A DNA stretch of 50,151 nucleotides from Flavobacterium taihuense (GTDB taxonomy: Bacteria > Bacteroidota > Bacteroidia > Flavobacteriales > Flavobacteriaceae), in NCBI RefSeq assembly GCF_019351435.1, contig NZ_JAHWYN010000024.1, forward strand, positions 1-50,151, given 5' to 3'. The position numbers and the translations under genes are program-made. Numbering within the stretch: the first letter of the stretch is position 1; every line of letters begins with the position of its first letter. The notes under the pieces were generated by a model. It was not told the DNA's origin. It saw only the letters and a list, made by a program, of their open reading frames with translations, and did not search any database. This document shows positions 1 to 8,377 of the stretch, in pieces.

Positions 1-3
1 GCC

Positions 4-127
4 AACACACGCTACAAGCAATTTGGGTATTTGGCTTAATTTAAATATGGTTTTGTAGTTGGATGATTTGGCAAATCCGAAAATAGGGCTTAATTTAGTC
101 CCAAACTGCTTGTAGCGCGGGAACGTT
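4..127 (+). repeat. Cassette-boundary repeat R1 (attC-like, arm type A)
   Basis: First of 18 copies; the window opens just before it (GCC|AAC), so the array continues to the left. From AAC to GTT it is 124 bp. Inner arms CGCTACAAGCA / TGCTTGTAGCG are followed inward by an A/C mismatch and TTTGGG/CCCAAA. Linkers are ACA (left, 3 nt) and CGGGAAC (right, 7 nt). An apical ATTTG-G-CAAAT mini-hairpin lies in the loop. The GTT starts the tag GTTGTGAGCA of cassette 1. Confidence 0.9.
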
Positions 128-148
128 GTGAGCAATTAAAACAAACAT

Positions 149-913
149 ATGATAAAACTAACAGACATTAAAGAAATATACCAAAGTAAAGACAAAGAAA
201 TAAATGGATATTTCATTGAGTTTAATGATGGTAAAAAAATACATATTACAAAAAGAAGAACCATTATTGCACTTTTAGTTTTAATTAAAAACGGTGAAGG
301 CTCTGAATCAGATATTGCACAGGGCAACTCAACTATTAATGAAATTAGAACCATTTTAGGTGACAAACTACCATCAAACTATGTACAAGACTATTATGGT
401 GATGCAAATAAACCATATAGTGAATTATGGAATGAAGAAGGATTTACATTTATTGACAATTTAAAAGGAGGCAGAATTGGCTCAAGTCAAAAATATACGC
501 TAAAAAAAGAAGACCACCTAAAACTATTTTTAATCTCTAAAAAAGCATTTCGAAAAGCACCAAATACTGTCCAAAAAACAAAGATTCGAAAAAGCCAAAA
601 TAACAAATGTAATTTTTGTGGCTCGAACATTGTAACTAAAGATAAATTACTAGAAACAACTTATGCAAAAGACAGAAGAAGAGAAGTTTTTGACCACAGA
701 ATCCCAGTAGAAAAAGGTGGAAATAGTGAATTGGAAAACTACCAAGGTTTATGCTTTTACTGCAACAAATCAAAATGGCAGATTTGTAATATTTGTACTT
801 TACCTGACTGCGATATTAATTGTGCTTTATGCTTCCCAGAAAATAGTAAAATCATCAGTCCCACAAAAGAAAATATCGAAGACTTATTAGCCAAACGCTC
901 TGATTTCGAGTAA
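149..913 (+). CDS. HNH endonuclease, probable restriction enzyme of a type II system
   Basis: A 254-aa protein with a C-terminal HNH/treble-clef nuclease fold. A CxxC pair lies at residues 154-157, the DH of the metal finger at 182-183 (FDHR), N197 within ENYQG, and a second CxxC at 202-205. A further cysteine-rich tail (about residues 213-228) looks like an extra zinc site. The N-terminal 150 residues are not recognised and may hold the target-recognition part. It faces a C5 cytosine methyltransferase and overlaps its 3' end by 27 bp. An XRE regulator follows. Methyltransferase plus adjacent HNH nuclease plus controller is the usual composition of a type II restriction-modification system. 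All three lie between R1 and R2, so the system would move as one cassette. The cleavage specificity cannot be read from sequence. Confidence 0.8.
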   Translation: MIKLTDIKEIYQSKDKEINGYFIEFNDGKKIHITKRRTIIALLVLIKNGEGSESDIAQGNSTINEIRTILGDKLPSNYVQDYYGDANKPYSELWNEEGFTFIDNLKGGRIGSSQKYTLKKEDHLKLFLISKKAFRKAPNTVQKTKIRKSQNNKCNFCGSNIVTKDKLLETTYAKDRRREVFDHRIPVEKGGNSELENYQGLCFYCNKSKWQICNICTLPDCDINCALCFPENSKIISPTKENIEDLLAKRSDFE

Positions 914-1921
914 TGGATAAATAGCTATCTGTTTCAAAATATCTTTACCAATTGATTCAATTACAGGAGGACAAACCGCATTTGCCAATTGTTTTATTGC
1001 GTTTGTCCTAGACACAGGAAAATCAAAGTCATCAGGAAAACCCATTAAACGCTTCATTTCTACAAGACTTAAATGTCGTCTTTCTCCTGTATAAACAGGT
1101 ATCATTGCACCACCACCACTTATACTTACTGCAAAAGTCGGTAATGGTTTATCAATTGATAAGGCTCTAATTCCACTAGAGCGAATTTGTAAAACGCAAT
1201 CAAACAAATCAGCTTGAATATCTGCTCTCTCAAGTTTTTTTCTAGTTTTTGGGACTTCAAAACCTAGCTGTTTCTCATCAATAACACCGGTATATAAATC
1301 AATATATTGTTGCCATTTATCCGAAATTGGAATTGAATTATCTCCTTTTTCAATTATTGTTTTGAAACTTACTTTGCCTTTAGTCTTTCTTGTAAATAAA
1401 AATGGTTCATTCCCTAAATCTTTCCTTTTCCCAATTATGTACACTCTTTTTCTTGCTTGAGCAACTCCGAAATCTGAACTATCTAAAATATCATAAGAAA
1501 CATTATATCCAATTTCATTTAAGATTGATAAGATATCTCGCATCACTCTCCCCTTTTCAACCTTAACTAGATTTGTGACATTTTCAAGAAAAATAACTTT
1601 AGGCTGACTTACCTGAATAAGTTCAGCAAGCTTAAAAAATATTTCACCTCTAGGGTCACTAAATGCTTTTTGATTCCCTGCTATAGAAAATGGCTGACAC
1701 GGAAATCCTGCACAAAAAACATCAACATAAGGGAAACTAGTCGCATCTATTTTTGTTACGTCTTTAAAATCAAACTTATCGCCATAATTAGCAGAATAAG
1801 TCTTTTCACAATCATCATTAAACTCGGCAGAATAGACACAATCACCTCCAATTGCTTCTAAACCAAGTCTAAATCCTCCTATTCCTGCACATAAATCTGA
1901 AAAGGTAAATGAATGACTCAT
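887..1921 (-). CDS. DNA (cytosine-5-)-methyltransferase
   Basis: A 344-aa protein carrying the C5-methyltransferase motifs in order: SAM-binding motif I (DLCAGIGGFRLGLEA, residues 9-23), catalytic motif IV with the PCQ nucleophile Cys (74-76), motif VI ENV (113-115), QIRSSGIR near 245, and the C-terminal LMGFPDDF ... NAVCPPV motifs IX-X. The length is normal for single-domain enzymes. It transfers a methyl group from SAM to cytosine and should protect host DNA from the HNH nuclease encoded convergently at 149-913. It is one of only two cassette genes on the minus strand. A textbook Bacteroidota promoter with an internal palindrome lies just upstream (1941-1971), suggesting repression by the XRE protein encoded on the other side. 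Confidence 0.93.
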   Translation of the reverse strand: MSHSFTFSDLCAGIGGFRLGLEAIGGDCVYSAEFNDDCEKTYSANYGDKFDFKDVTKIDATSFPYVDVFCAGFPCQPFSIAGNQKAFSDPRGEIFFKLAELIQVSQPKVIFLENVTNLVKVEKGRVMRDILSILNEIGYNVSYDILDSSDFGVAQARKRVYIIGKRKDLGNEPFLFTRKTKGKVSFKTIIEKGDNSIPISDKWQQYIDLYTGVIDEKQLGFEVPKTRKKLERADIQADLFDCVLQIRSSGIRALSIDKPLPTFAVSISGGGAMIPVYTGERRHLSLVEMKRLMGFPDDFDFPVSRTNAIKQLANAVCPPVIESIGKDILKQIAIYPLLEIRAFG

Positions 1922-1940
1922 ATTTTATTGTTTAATGACA

Positions 1941-1971
1941 CAAATATATATTGTTTTACAATATAATCAAA
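1941..1971 (-). promoter_or_regulatory. Methyltransferase promoter with embedded operator-like palindrome
   Basis: On the minus strand this reads TTTG (1971-1968), exactly 19 nt, then TATATTTG (1948-1941): a perfect match to the Bacteroidota sigma consensus TTTG-N19-TAnnTTTG. Between and overlapping the two boxes is the inverted repeat TATATTGT-TTT-ACAATATA (1947-1965), 8-bp arms. A protein bound there would block polymerase. It lies in the divergent gap between the methyltransferase and the XRE gene, the usual place for a restriction-modification controller operator. That the XRE protein binds it is inference. Confidence 0.75.
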
Positions 1972-2044
1972 TATTATTAAGATTTTTTTATTAACATATC
2001 GTTTATTGATACATTTGTATGTTAAAATACGCAATCAAATTATA

Positions 2045-2239
2045 GTGAATAAAATTAAAGACATTTTAGAATCGCAGGGAAGAACACAAACTTGGTTAGC
2101 AAAACAAATAGACAAAAGCTATGTTGTTGTGACAAATTATTGCAACAATAACAAACAACCAAGTATCCCATTATTGTACAAAATAGCTGAAATTCTAGAC
2201 GTTGATGTATGTGAACTATTGGAAAAAAGCAAAAAATAA
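2045..2239 (+). CDS. XRE-family transcriptional regulator, probable restriction-modification controller
   Basis: A small helix-turn-helix protein of about 64 aa: KDILESQGRTQTWLAKQIDK, then SYVVVTNYCNNNKQPS (recognition-helix region), then LLYKIAEILDVDVCELL. This is the five-helix Cro/C1 fold and typical of C proteins. Start choice: a TTG at 2006 would give a longer protein, but a TACATTTG promoter -7 box at 2010-2017 implies transcription starts after it, so the GTG at 2045 (giving NKIKDILESQ) is preferred. It is divergent from the methyltransferase across a palindromic promoter, so it probably tunes methyltransferase and/or its own expression. The stop lies directly before the cassette end tag TGCTCACAAC. 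Confidence 0.8.
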   Translation: MNKIKDILESQGRTQTWLAKQIDKSYVVVTNYCNNNKQPSIPLLYKIAEILDVDVCELLEKSKK

Positions 2240-2247
2240 CTGCTCAC

Positions 2248-2371
2248 AACACACGCTACAAGCAATTTGGGTATTTGGCTTAATGGAAAAATTGGTTTGT
2301 ATTTGAAAGATTTGGCAAATCCGAAAGATTACGCTTCCTTAATCCCAAACTGCTTGTAGCGCGAGAACGTT
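2248..2371 (+). repeat. Cassette-boundary repeat R2 (type A)
   Basis: 124 bp from AAC to GTT. Left flank TGCTCACAAC (2241-2250) is the exact reverse complement of the cassette 1 start tag GTTGTGAGCA at 125-134. The right side starts the unrelated tag GTTACCTGT of cassette 2. Linkers ACA / CGAGAAC. Confidence 0.92.
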
Positions 2372-2519
2372 ACCTGTCACCCTAAAATCTGACACCCTAT
2401 TAAAAAATGAAAATAGATTTTTCAGATATAATTTGAAGTTAAATCATTTTATATTTAGAAAAAAAAGGAGAAGCCGAAAAAACACAGAGAGTAGGCACAA
2501 CAAATAAAACTATATAATT

Positions 2520-2741
2520 ATGCCATTGTACAGAGCAACCGTAAAACACTCCAGATTAACTAACGGAGTACGACTTGAAAAAGGAATGAGTGTAGAAGTC
2601 GTTTCAAACCACTTTTCTAACCCGCTTTTGGTAAATGGCGGAACAGAAGTAATTAATGCCTTTATGCGCATATATGGCGTAGATATTAAAAAGGCAAATG
2701 CTGTTTCCTCTGCTTACATAGACGTGGTTAAGATTGCATGA
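2520..2741 (+). CDS. Small DUF6140-like protein
   Basis: A 73-aa protein beginning with a short beta-rich stretch (LYRATVKHSRLTNGVRLEKG) and containing SNPLLVNGG and AFMRIYGVD. I recognise this pattern from small Bacteroidota proteins annotated DUF6140; the function is unknown. It is the first gene of cassette 2, 61 bp upstream of the 691-aa TerB-like protein, same strand, so the two are probably co-transcribed. About 150 bp lie between the cassette start tag (2369) and this gene; no other ORF was seen there. Confidence 0.7.
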   Translation: MPLYRATVKHSRLTNGVRLEKGMSVEVVSNHFSNPLLVNGGTEVINAFMRIYGVDIKKANAVSSAYIDVVKIA

Positions 2742-2802
2742 AGTCAAATAAATATAAAGTAATTTAGAATTAACCAAAATCCGTAGATAGAAACAAATAA
2801 CT

Positions 2803-4878
2803 ATGAACACCATTTTAGACATAATTAAAAAATACCGTTCTCAACTGAACAAAAACAATTTTCACGGAGATATTTACTTTTCCGACGATAACGGCCAACT
2901 ACAAATTGACCGCGCAGTTTTTAACAAAATGATTGATAAGGTAAACTCAAACTTTAATGAACAAATACTCGAATCAAATGCCGATTGGTTATTAGGGTTC
3001 AAGCGCGAAAATTTTGAAGATAATTCAGGTAAATTGTTTAGAATGGATAGGAATTACTATCGCATAGCCTTACTAGATGAGACAGCTTTAGTAGCACTAT
3101 GGTCAGAAGAAACAGAAGGCACAGAAAAAAAAACCGATGAATGCGATATTATCATTTGGAAAGAAATTGAAAACATAGATTGGTATGTAGATGAAGTTAA
3201 AGGAGATTTTTTTAGGTTTTTTAAAAAGAATAGCACAGATCAAATTGATTTGAATTTAACACGTTTTGGTTCGCCTGAAAAAGAAACAACGATTAAAACA
3301 TTGTTGTCATTATTTTTAGAAATTATAGAATTTGTTAACAATCAAGAGCAAGATAACATCAATCAATACAACGAATTAAAACAAGAAATTGAAAATTTAT
3401 TTTCAGAAGACAAAATAAAACAAGATAATACCCGAGAAAAAGCTTTTGTCCTTTTAGAAAAGTTTAAAAATGATTACATAGATATAAACAGCATTAATGT
3501 TGATGCAGATTTTTATTATTATTATAAAATTGCCTCAACAGAAAAATCTATTCAAGCAATAAAAATTTTTGAAGAATACAAACGAATATGTGACAATGCT
3601 AATTTGACTTATGATATTGATATAACAAATCTAATAGGACAAGCATATGCTGACAATAAAGATTACTTATCAGCTGTAAATAACTTTGCATATAGTTTAG
3701 AAAATTCTGAAATTGAAACTAAATCTATATTGGAAGAAAATGTCACGACTGCTTACGCCGAACTAAAAAATGGATTCTCAAACATAGACTATAATAAAAG
3801 GAAATTAATTTTTATAAGTTATGATATTTTACACACTTCAATGGACGGAATGGTTGTACTTAAAAAAGATAATTTGCCACAAAATATACAATTCCCACTA
3901 AATCATCCAAAAGAAAATGAAGTTTATATATGTCACCCTATTAACAAAAACGCATATTTACCAATTAAAGAATTCGAAAAAGAGTTATTTACAGACCGTT
4001 TGCACGAACTAATGTTGCTTTTAGGTAGTTTGGGTGCCAAGAAAATAGATATTTCAAGCCAAGAACGAAATGTAAATACTGAAAATCAAAAAAATAATAT
4101 GCAAGCTAATGCTTCATTAGATGCTAAGATAAATTCTGCAAGAGGAGATTACGAAAAAAACAGTAGTGAAGACGGTTCATTAGAACATGAACTCAATGTG
4201 AAATTTCATCAAATATTTAATCCTAAGAAAGCACCTTTTATTCCTAATAATTTGGTTTGGTATCATTCTAATTTAGGGTGGCAACGTTTGGCAAATCAAC
4301 GACTAAACGGAAATTTACTAATACATACCGAAGTTATTTCAACCAAGCAAGTTGAAACTCTATCGACCAATGAAATTAAAAAACTCAATGCCGAAATTAC
4401 CTTTCTTTGGGGCAAAGCAAAAGCAGGGGGTAGTTATACTAACGAAATAGATTTTAAATCGGTAACAGAAAGAAACTATACATTAGAAATAGCCGTAGAA
4501 TTTGAAGACATTGACAATCTGCAACAAGTTGTTTCTAATGAAAATACTGTTGGAATCGAAAATAAAACAACTTCGAACGAAAGTTATCAGCAGTATGCTG
4601 AAGAAATATGTTTTATGCTCGAAGATGACGGCGAAATTGACGAAAAAGAACGTCGAGTTTTAGAACGATTACGTAAAAATTTGGGGCTTTCAGAAGAAGA
4701 GGCCAAGCAGATAGAAGAAGAAATCACACAATTAAGCCAAAACGAAAAAGAGTATTTGGAAGAATATCAAGCCATAATAGCAGACGGAGAAATTACAGAG
4801 AGAGAAAGACGATTGCTCAATCGTTTGTCCAGTAGTTTAGGTATTTCTGAAGAGCGAATTAAAGAATTAGAAAAATAA
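2803..4878 (+). CDS. Large cytoplasmic protein with C-terminal TerB-like acidic helices
   Basis: A 691-aa protein with no signal peptide or membrane segment. The N-terminal 180 residues are hydrophilic and unrecognised. Residues about 230-330 look helical, TPR-like. Around 470-590 is a segment with NLVWYHSNLGWQRLANQRL. The last 100 residues hold two copies of an acidic helical motif (EDDGEIDEKERRVLERL and IADGEITERERRLLNRL), each followed by G(L/I)SEE. This resembles the D-x-x-I-x-x-x-E repeats of TerB/TerB-like domains, which bind metal or act as scaffolds. With the small DUF6140-like protein it fills cassette 2, the largest cassette without an IS. A stress or defence role is possible by analogy to TerB-linked systems but not shown. 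Confidence 0.6.
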   Translation: MNTILDIIKKYRSQLNKNNFHGDIYFSDDNGQLQIDRAVFNKMIDKVNSNFNEQILESNADWLLGFKRENFEDNSGKLFRMDRNYYRIALLDETALVALWSEETEGTEKKTDECDIIIWKEIENIDWYVDEVKGDFFRFFKKNSTDQIDLNLTRFGSPEKETTIKTLLSLFLEIIEFVNNQEQDNINQYNELKQEIENLFSEDKIKQDNTREKAFVLLEKFKNDYIDINSINVDADFYYYYKIASTEKSIQAIKIFEEYKRICDNANLTYDIDITNLIGQAYADNKDYLSAVNNFAYSLENSEIETKSILEENVTTAYAELKNGFSNIDYNKRKLIFISYDILHTSMDGMVVLKKDNLPQNIQFPLNHPKENEVYICHPINKNAYLPIKEFEKELFTDRLHELMLLLGSLGAKKIDISSQERNVNTENQKNNMQANASLDAKINSARGDYEKNSSEDGSLEHELNVKFHQIFNPKKAPFIPNNLVWYHSNLGWQRLANQRLNGNLLIHTEVISTKQVETLSTNEIKKLNAEITFLWGKAKAGGSYTNEIDFKSVTERNYTLEIAVEFEDIDNLQQVVSNENTVGIENKTTSNESYQQYAEEICFMLEDDGEIDEKERRVLERLRKNLGLSEEEAKQIEEEITQLSQNEKEYLEEYQAIIADGEITERERRLLNRLSSSLGISEERIKELEK

Positions 4879-4979
4879 GAGACTATGTCACAACGTATAA
4901 GAAAATCACAACAAATCTAAATCTATGAGAAGCAGACCCAAACTAAACGGCTGAACTGAACGCAAAAGGGCGCACAGGT

Positions 4980-5104
4980 AACAGCCACTACAACGGATTT
5001 GGGCATTTGGCTTAATGGAAAAATGGTTTTGTATTTGGGAGATTTGGCAAATCCGAAAAATAGGGCTTAATTTAGTCCCAAACCCGCTGTAGTGCCAAGA
5101 CGTT
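4980..5104 (+). repeat. Cassette-boundary repeat R3 (type B)
   Basis: 125 bp. Arms are CACTACAACGG / CCGCTGTAGTG, different from type A on both sides, with the conserved A/C mismatch and TTTGGG/CCCAAA. Linkers AGC / CCAAGAC. Left flank ACAGGTAAC (4974-4982) pairs with GTTACCTGT at 2369-2377. Right side begins tag GTTGGCGGT. Confidence 0.92.
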
Positions 5105-5163
5105 GGCGGTCAGTTTAACGAAACCCATAATAAAGAAAACTACTTTTAAAATTACAATTAGTT

Positions 5164-5808
5164 ATGATTTACATTATCAGATTAAATTTTCTTATTCTAT
5201 TACTTTTCTCTTTGAATTTAAAGGCACAAAAATCATTAACTCAAAAGGATTGGTTTGAAAGTGGCGAGAAATTTTTAAAAAAGAAAAATTATGAAGTTGC
5301 AACTTCACAATTTTATATGGCTGAAAAATATGGCTCTGATACAATAATTAAAAAAGTAGCTAGAAAGAAAATTGACTCAATTTTACCTATAGCTCAAAAA
5401 AAAATCATTAATGAACTTAAAGGGGATTGGAAATTAAAAGAATTAAATTATGATCCTTATCCTGGCAAATTTACTGAACACATAAGAATTACAGATAATG
5501 AAATAGTATTTTATAAATTAGATTCAAATAATACAGAAGTTAAATTAAGAAAAGAACAAATTAGATTTTTGCCTTATGATTCTTTAAAATACGATTTTAG
5601 TGCAAGAAGATTTATATTTGAAAATTCAGAAGTTTGGACATTTTGGGTGAGTAAAAAAAAACGTATAAAAAAATTATACCCAAATATTTATAGAGACTCT
5701 GACGGTAACCGAAAATATTTACTAGACGAAAGTGGTTTTACTATTGACAAAAAAGCAAGAAAAAAAGCTATAGAGAAAGAAACTTACACCTTTTATGTTA
5801 AAAAATAA
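5164..5808 (+). CDS. Secreted protein of unknown function, lipocalin-like C-terminal half
   Basis: A 214-aa protein with a clear signal peptide (hydrophobic residues 7-19, cleavage near LKAQ-KS). Residues 25-70 (WFESGEKFLKKKNYEVATSQFYMAEKYG) look like a TPR-type helical pair. From about residue 86 a W-K-L motif (GDWKLKEL) and alternating beta strands suggest a lipocalin-like barrel. It is the only gene of cassette 3, which runs from 5102 to 5892. The function is unknown; export to periplasm or outer membrane is likely. Confidence 0.6.
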   Translation: MIYIIRLNFLILLLFSLNLKAQKSLTQKDWFESGEKFLKKKNYEVATSQFYMAEKYGSDTIIKKVARKKIDSILPIAQKKIINELKGDWKLKELNYDPYPGKFTEHIRITDNEIVFYKLDSNNTEVKLRKEQIRFLPYDSLKYDFSARRFIFENSEVWTFWVSKKKRIKKLYPNIYRDSDGNRKYLLDESGFTIDKKARKKAIEKETYTFYVKK

Positions 5809-5889
5809 AAAACATATAATAATTATTATAAAAAATTAAAAAAGATTGTTTTATCATAAACCAAAATAGAGAGAAAAAACCGAACCGCC

Positions 5890-6013
5890 AACACACGCTA
5901 CAAGCAATTTGGGCATTTGGCTTAATTGAAAAATTGGTTTGTATTTGGAAGATTTGGCAAATCCGAAAGATTACGCTTCCTTAATCCCAAACTGCTTGTA
6001 GCGCGGGAACGTT
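5890..6013 (+). repeat. Cassette-boundary repeat R4 (type A)
   Basis: 124 bp. Left flank ACCGCCAAC (5884-5892) is the reverse complement of the cassette 3 tag GTTGGCGGT (5102-5110). Right side begins tag GTTACAAGAG. Linkers ACA / CGGGAAC. Confidence 0.92.
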
Positions 6014-6145
6014 ACAAGAGATTTTACCGAAAAATACTGCTAAAAAACAACAGTTTTTAAGATGAAATCATAAAATAACGTGGGGCTAAATAAATCCTAT
6101 TCTACCCAGCTTTTGCAAAATGAATAGGTAAAAAACAAAAAAGTA

Positions 6146-7502
6146 ATGAAACAAAAACTAATGACATTTTCAAAAGTAATTCTATTTTACTTTATTATTG
6201 TGTTCTCCAGTTGTGAAAATGAAAATCCAACAGAGGTAAACACTACATCCAGTATTTCAAGTGCTAAAAGTTGGTTTAATGATTATGAGTCTAAACAGAA
6301 TTTTTACTTTGTTTTTAAAAATTTAACATATGATTGGAACAATGCCGCAACTACCAAACTTACGGACGGCTCAATGGCGGTAGCTGTGCCAGTATTAGAA
6401 AACACAACAACGTCAAAAAATAATACTAAAAAAATCCTTTATCTTTATCCTCAAAAAGATACAAAAGATTTTAAGATTGCTTTATTTGAACTTATTTCAA
6501 ATAAAAATGAGCAGAATAATTTTGATTTAAACAACTTTGATGGATACATCATCAATTGGGATTTGGTAAACGGTTCTTCAAAATGTCTTCAATTTGACAA
6601 TAGTTTATCAACTAATGTGATAAATATAAAAGTTATAAATACCAAATCTATTATTCATACCTCCATCACAGGAAGACAAGCAACCATTCCGCCATGCCGG
6701 AATGAAGATTGTATATTAGGGGGGGAGCGGAGGAGGAGATCCTTTTACATTTACTGGAACAAATGAATTAAGAAATGTAACAGTTCAGAGTTCTGGTACT
6801 AAACCCAATATCTCTGTTACAATAGTAGGGGTTTCCAATGGTTTGAATGATAGTAGTAATGCAGGTAGCTTTATACATAGTCCTCAAGGAGGTGGTAATT
6901 CAGGAGGTGGTACTCCAGAAATGAATTTTGTTTTAGATTTATTAACGAAAAAAGTTGATCCAAAAGAAGAACTTAAATGCTTTAACAAAACTTCAGGAGC
7001 AACTCTTACAATATATGTACAGCAACCAAATGAAAATTCAGAAGATATTATAGGAGCTAATTCTGTTGGACATGCCTTTATTGGTATTGAACAAAATGGT
7101 ATTGTTCGTCAACTAGGTTTTTACCCAATCCAATCATCTAATTCTGCTTTGGTTGCGGTAGGCAAAACATATGATTCAGAGATTAGAGGAAATAATAATT
7201 ATTTGTATCATGTTAGTATTTCAAAAAATATTAATTCTAGTGAATTAAACTCGATTATTAACTACATAGAAAACTATCCAAAAACTTACAATGTAAACTC
7301 CTATGCTTGCACAGATTTTGCAATAAATGTTGGGAACATTGGAGGGATGTCCCTAAAATCGACTACTGTATCTAGTTTTACTTATTCAGGAAGAAGTCCA
7401 GGAAAACTAGGTCAAGAAATAAGAAGTATGAATAGTACAAGTGTTTTAAGTATAAATAAATCAAGTAATAAATCACCCCAATCAAAAGGAAATTGTAAAT
7501 AA
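6146..7502 (+). pseudogene. Lipoprotein gene split by a frameshift in a G7 run
   Basis: Two reading frames form one gene. Part 1 (6146-6766) starts with a lipoprotein signal (LFYFIIVFSSC) and reads off-frame after GGERRRRS. Part 2 (to 7502) is open from 6720 in another frame and begins GGSGGGDPFTFTGTNE. The shift lies in the run of seven G at 6719-6725; six G would restore a continuous 451-aa protein. The C-terminal 150 residues contain SVGHAFIGIE and NVNSYACTDFAINVGNIGGM, a His and a Cys in the spacing seen in NlpC/P60- or LRAT-like thiol hydrolase folds; this is only a suggestion. The homopolymer could be a sequencing error, a phase-variable tract, or real inactivation. It is the first gene of cassette 4. 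Confidence 0.6.
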
Positions 7503-7513
7503 ATAAATAGCAC

Positions 7514-8002
7514 ATGAAAACATCAGTTTTAATAATAGCTTTTTTATCTTTTAACATTACTCTTTGTCAAAATTCTAAAAGAGAAAAAATGATAGAACAT
7601 TTTGTCGTTGATTTGTTTAACAATGATATTTCAGCACTAAAAGTTGTAGAAAAATATATTGATATTAGACCCGACAAAACGAACTCTTTTTCTTTATCAG
7701 AAAGAAAAAAAATGGCTATAGGTATAGTTGAGGAAACAAGAAAAGGGACGTTTAGCCCATGGTTTTATCCTGATTACTCAATAAAAAATATCGAAAACCC
7801 AAAAGTATTTTCATATAAAATTCACGAAAATAAAAGCGATTTGATAATTAACGGAATAGACAAAATAAAAGAAAATGTATATGTTCTATTGGATTCAAAA
7901 GGAGAAAAAATAGTTCAATATTTTTTACTTAATAAAACCAAAATAGTATCTTTTAATTTATTAATAAAAGAAAAAGGCCAAGCAAGTTTTTTTTCGTATT
8001 AA
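7514..8002 (+). CDS. Small secreted protein of unknown function
   Basis: A 162-aa protein with an N-terminal signal peptide (MKTSVLIIAFLSFNITLCQ). The remainder is mixed alpha/beta with no motif I recognise. It starts 11 bp after the frameshifted lipoprotein gene on the same strand, so the two are probably one transcription unit and may act together at the cell envelope. A strong terminator hairpin follows at 8124-8155, then the cassette end. Confidence 0.6.
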   Translation: MKTSVLIIAFLSFNITLCQNSKREKMIEHFVVDLFNNDISALKVVEKYIDIRPDKTNSFSLSERKKMAIGIVEETRKGTFSPWFYPDYSIKNIENPKVFSYKIHENKSDLIINGIDKIKENVYVLLDSKGEKIVQYFLLNKTKIVSFNLLIKEKGQASFFSY

Positions 8003-8123
8003 AATTCTACTGATTTAGTCAAAGATATTGAAGTATTGTCATTGTCTTTAGGAGTGGATTAGAACAAATGATATTCAGTAAATTTCATAAAACAAATTTT
8101 CAATAGTGATTTGAAATAAAATC

Positions 8124-8155
8124 AAAAACCACCTTTCGAAAGATTGGTGGTTTTT
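8124..8155 (+). terminator. Rho-independent terminator of cassette 4
   Basis: Inverted repeat AAAAACCACC / GGTGGTTTTT with a 12-nt loop, ending in a T run. It lies between the last gene of cassette 4 and repeat R5, so this cassette carries its own terminator. About 45 bp remain to the repeat. Confidence 0.75.
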
Positions 8156-8207
8156 AAATTAAATCATTGTCTATAAAAGTTCATTACTCAAAACAAAAAC
8201 CTCTTGT

Positions 8208-8331
8208 AACACACGCTACAAGCAATTTGGGTATTTGGCTTAATTTAAATATGGTTTTGTACTTGGATGATTTGGCAAATCCGAAGAATGGGCTTAATTT
8301 AGTCCCAAACTGCTTGTAGCGCGGGGACGTT
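8208..8331 (+). repeat. Cassette-boundary repeat R5 (type A)
   Basis: 124 bp. Left flank CTCTTGTAAC (8201-8210) is the exact reverse complement of the cassette 4 tag GTTACAAGAG (6011-6020). Beyond it, position 11 (A in the start, C opposite) is mismatched and four further bases pair. Right linker CGGGGAC, then tag GTTAGTGGCT. Confidence 0.92.
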
Positions 8332-8377
8332 AGTGGCTAGCTCACCGCAGAACTCAAAAAAAATCAAACGAATATAA

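Noticed and set aside
136..366. Minus-strand frame under the HNH nuclease
   Set aside because: Shadow frame of a clearly recognisable gene on the other strand.
125..2250. Complementary cassette ends as terminal inverted repeats of classical transposons
   Set aside because: The ends differ from cassette to cassette, there is no transposase inside most cassettes, no target duplication, and a common repeat lies between them.
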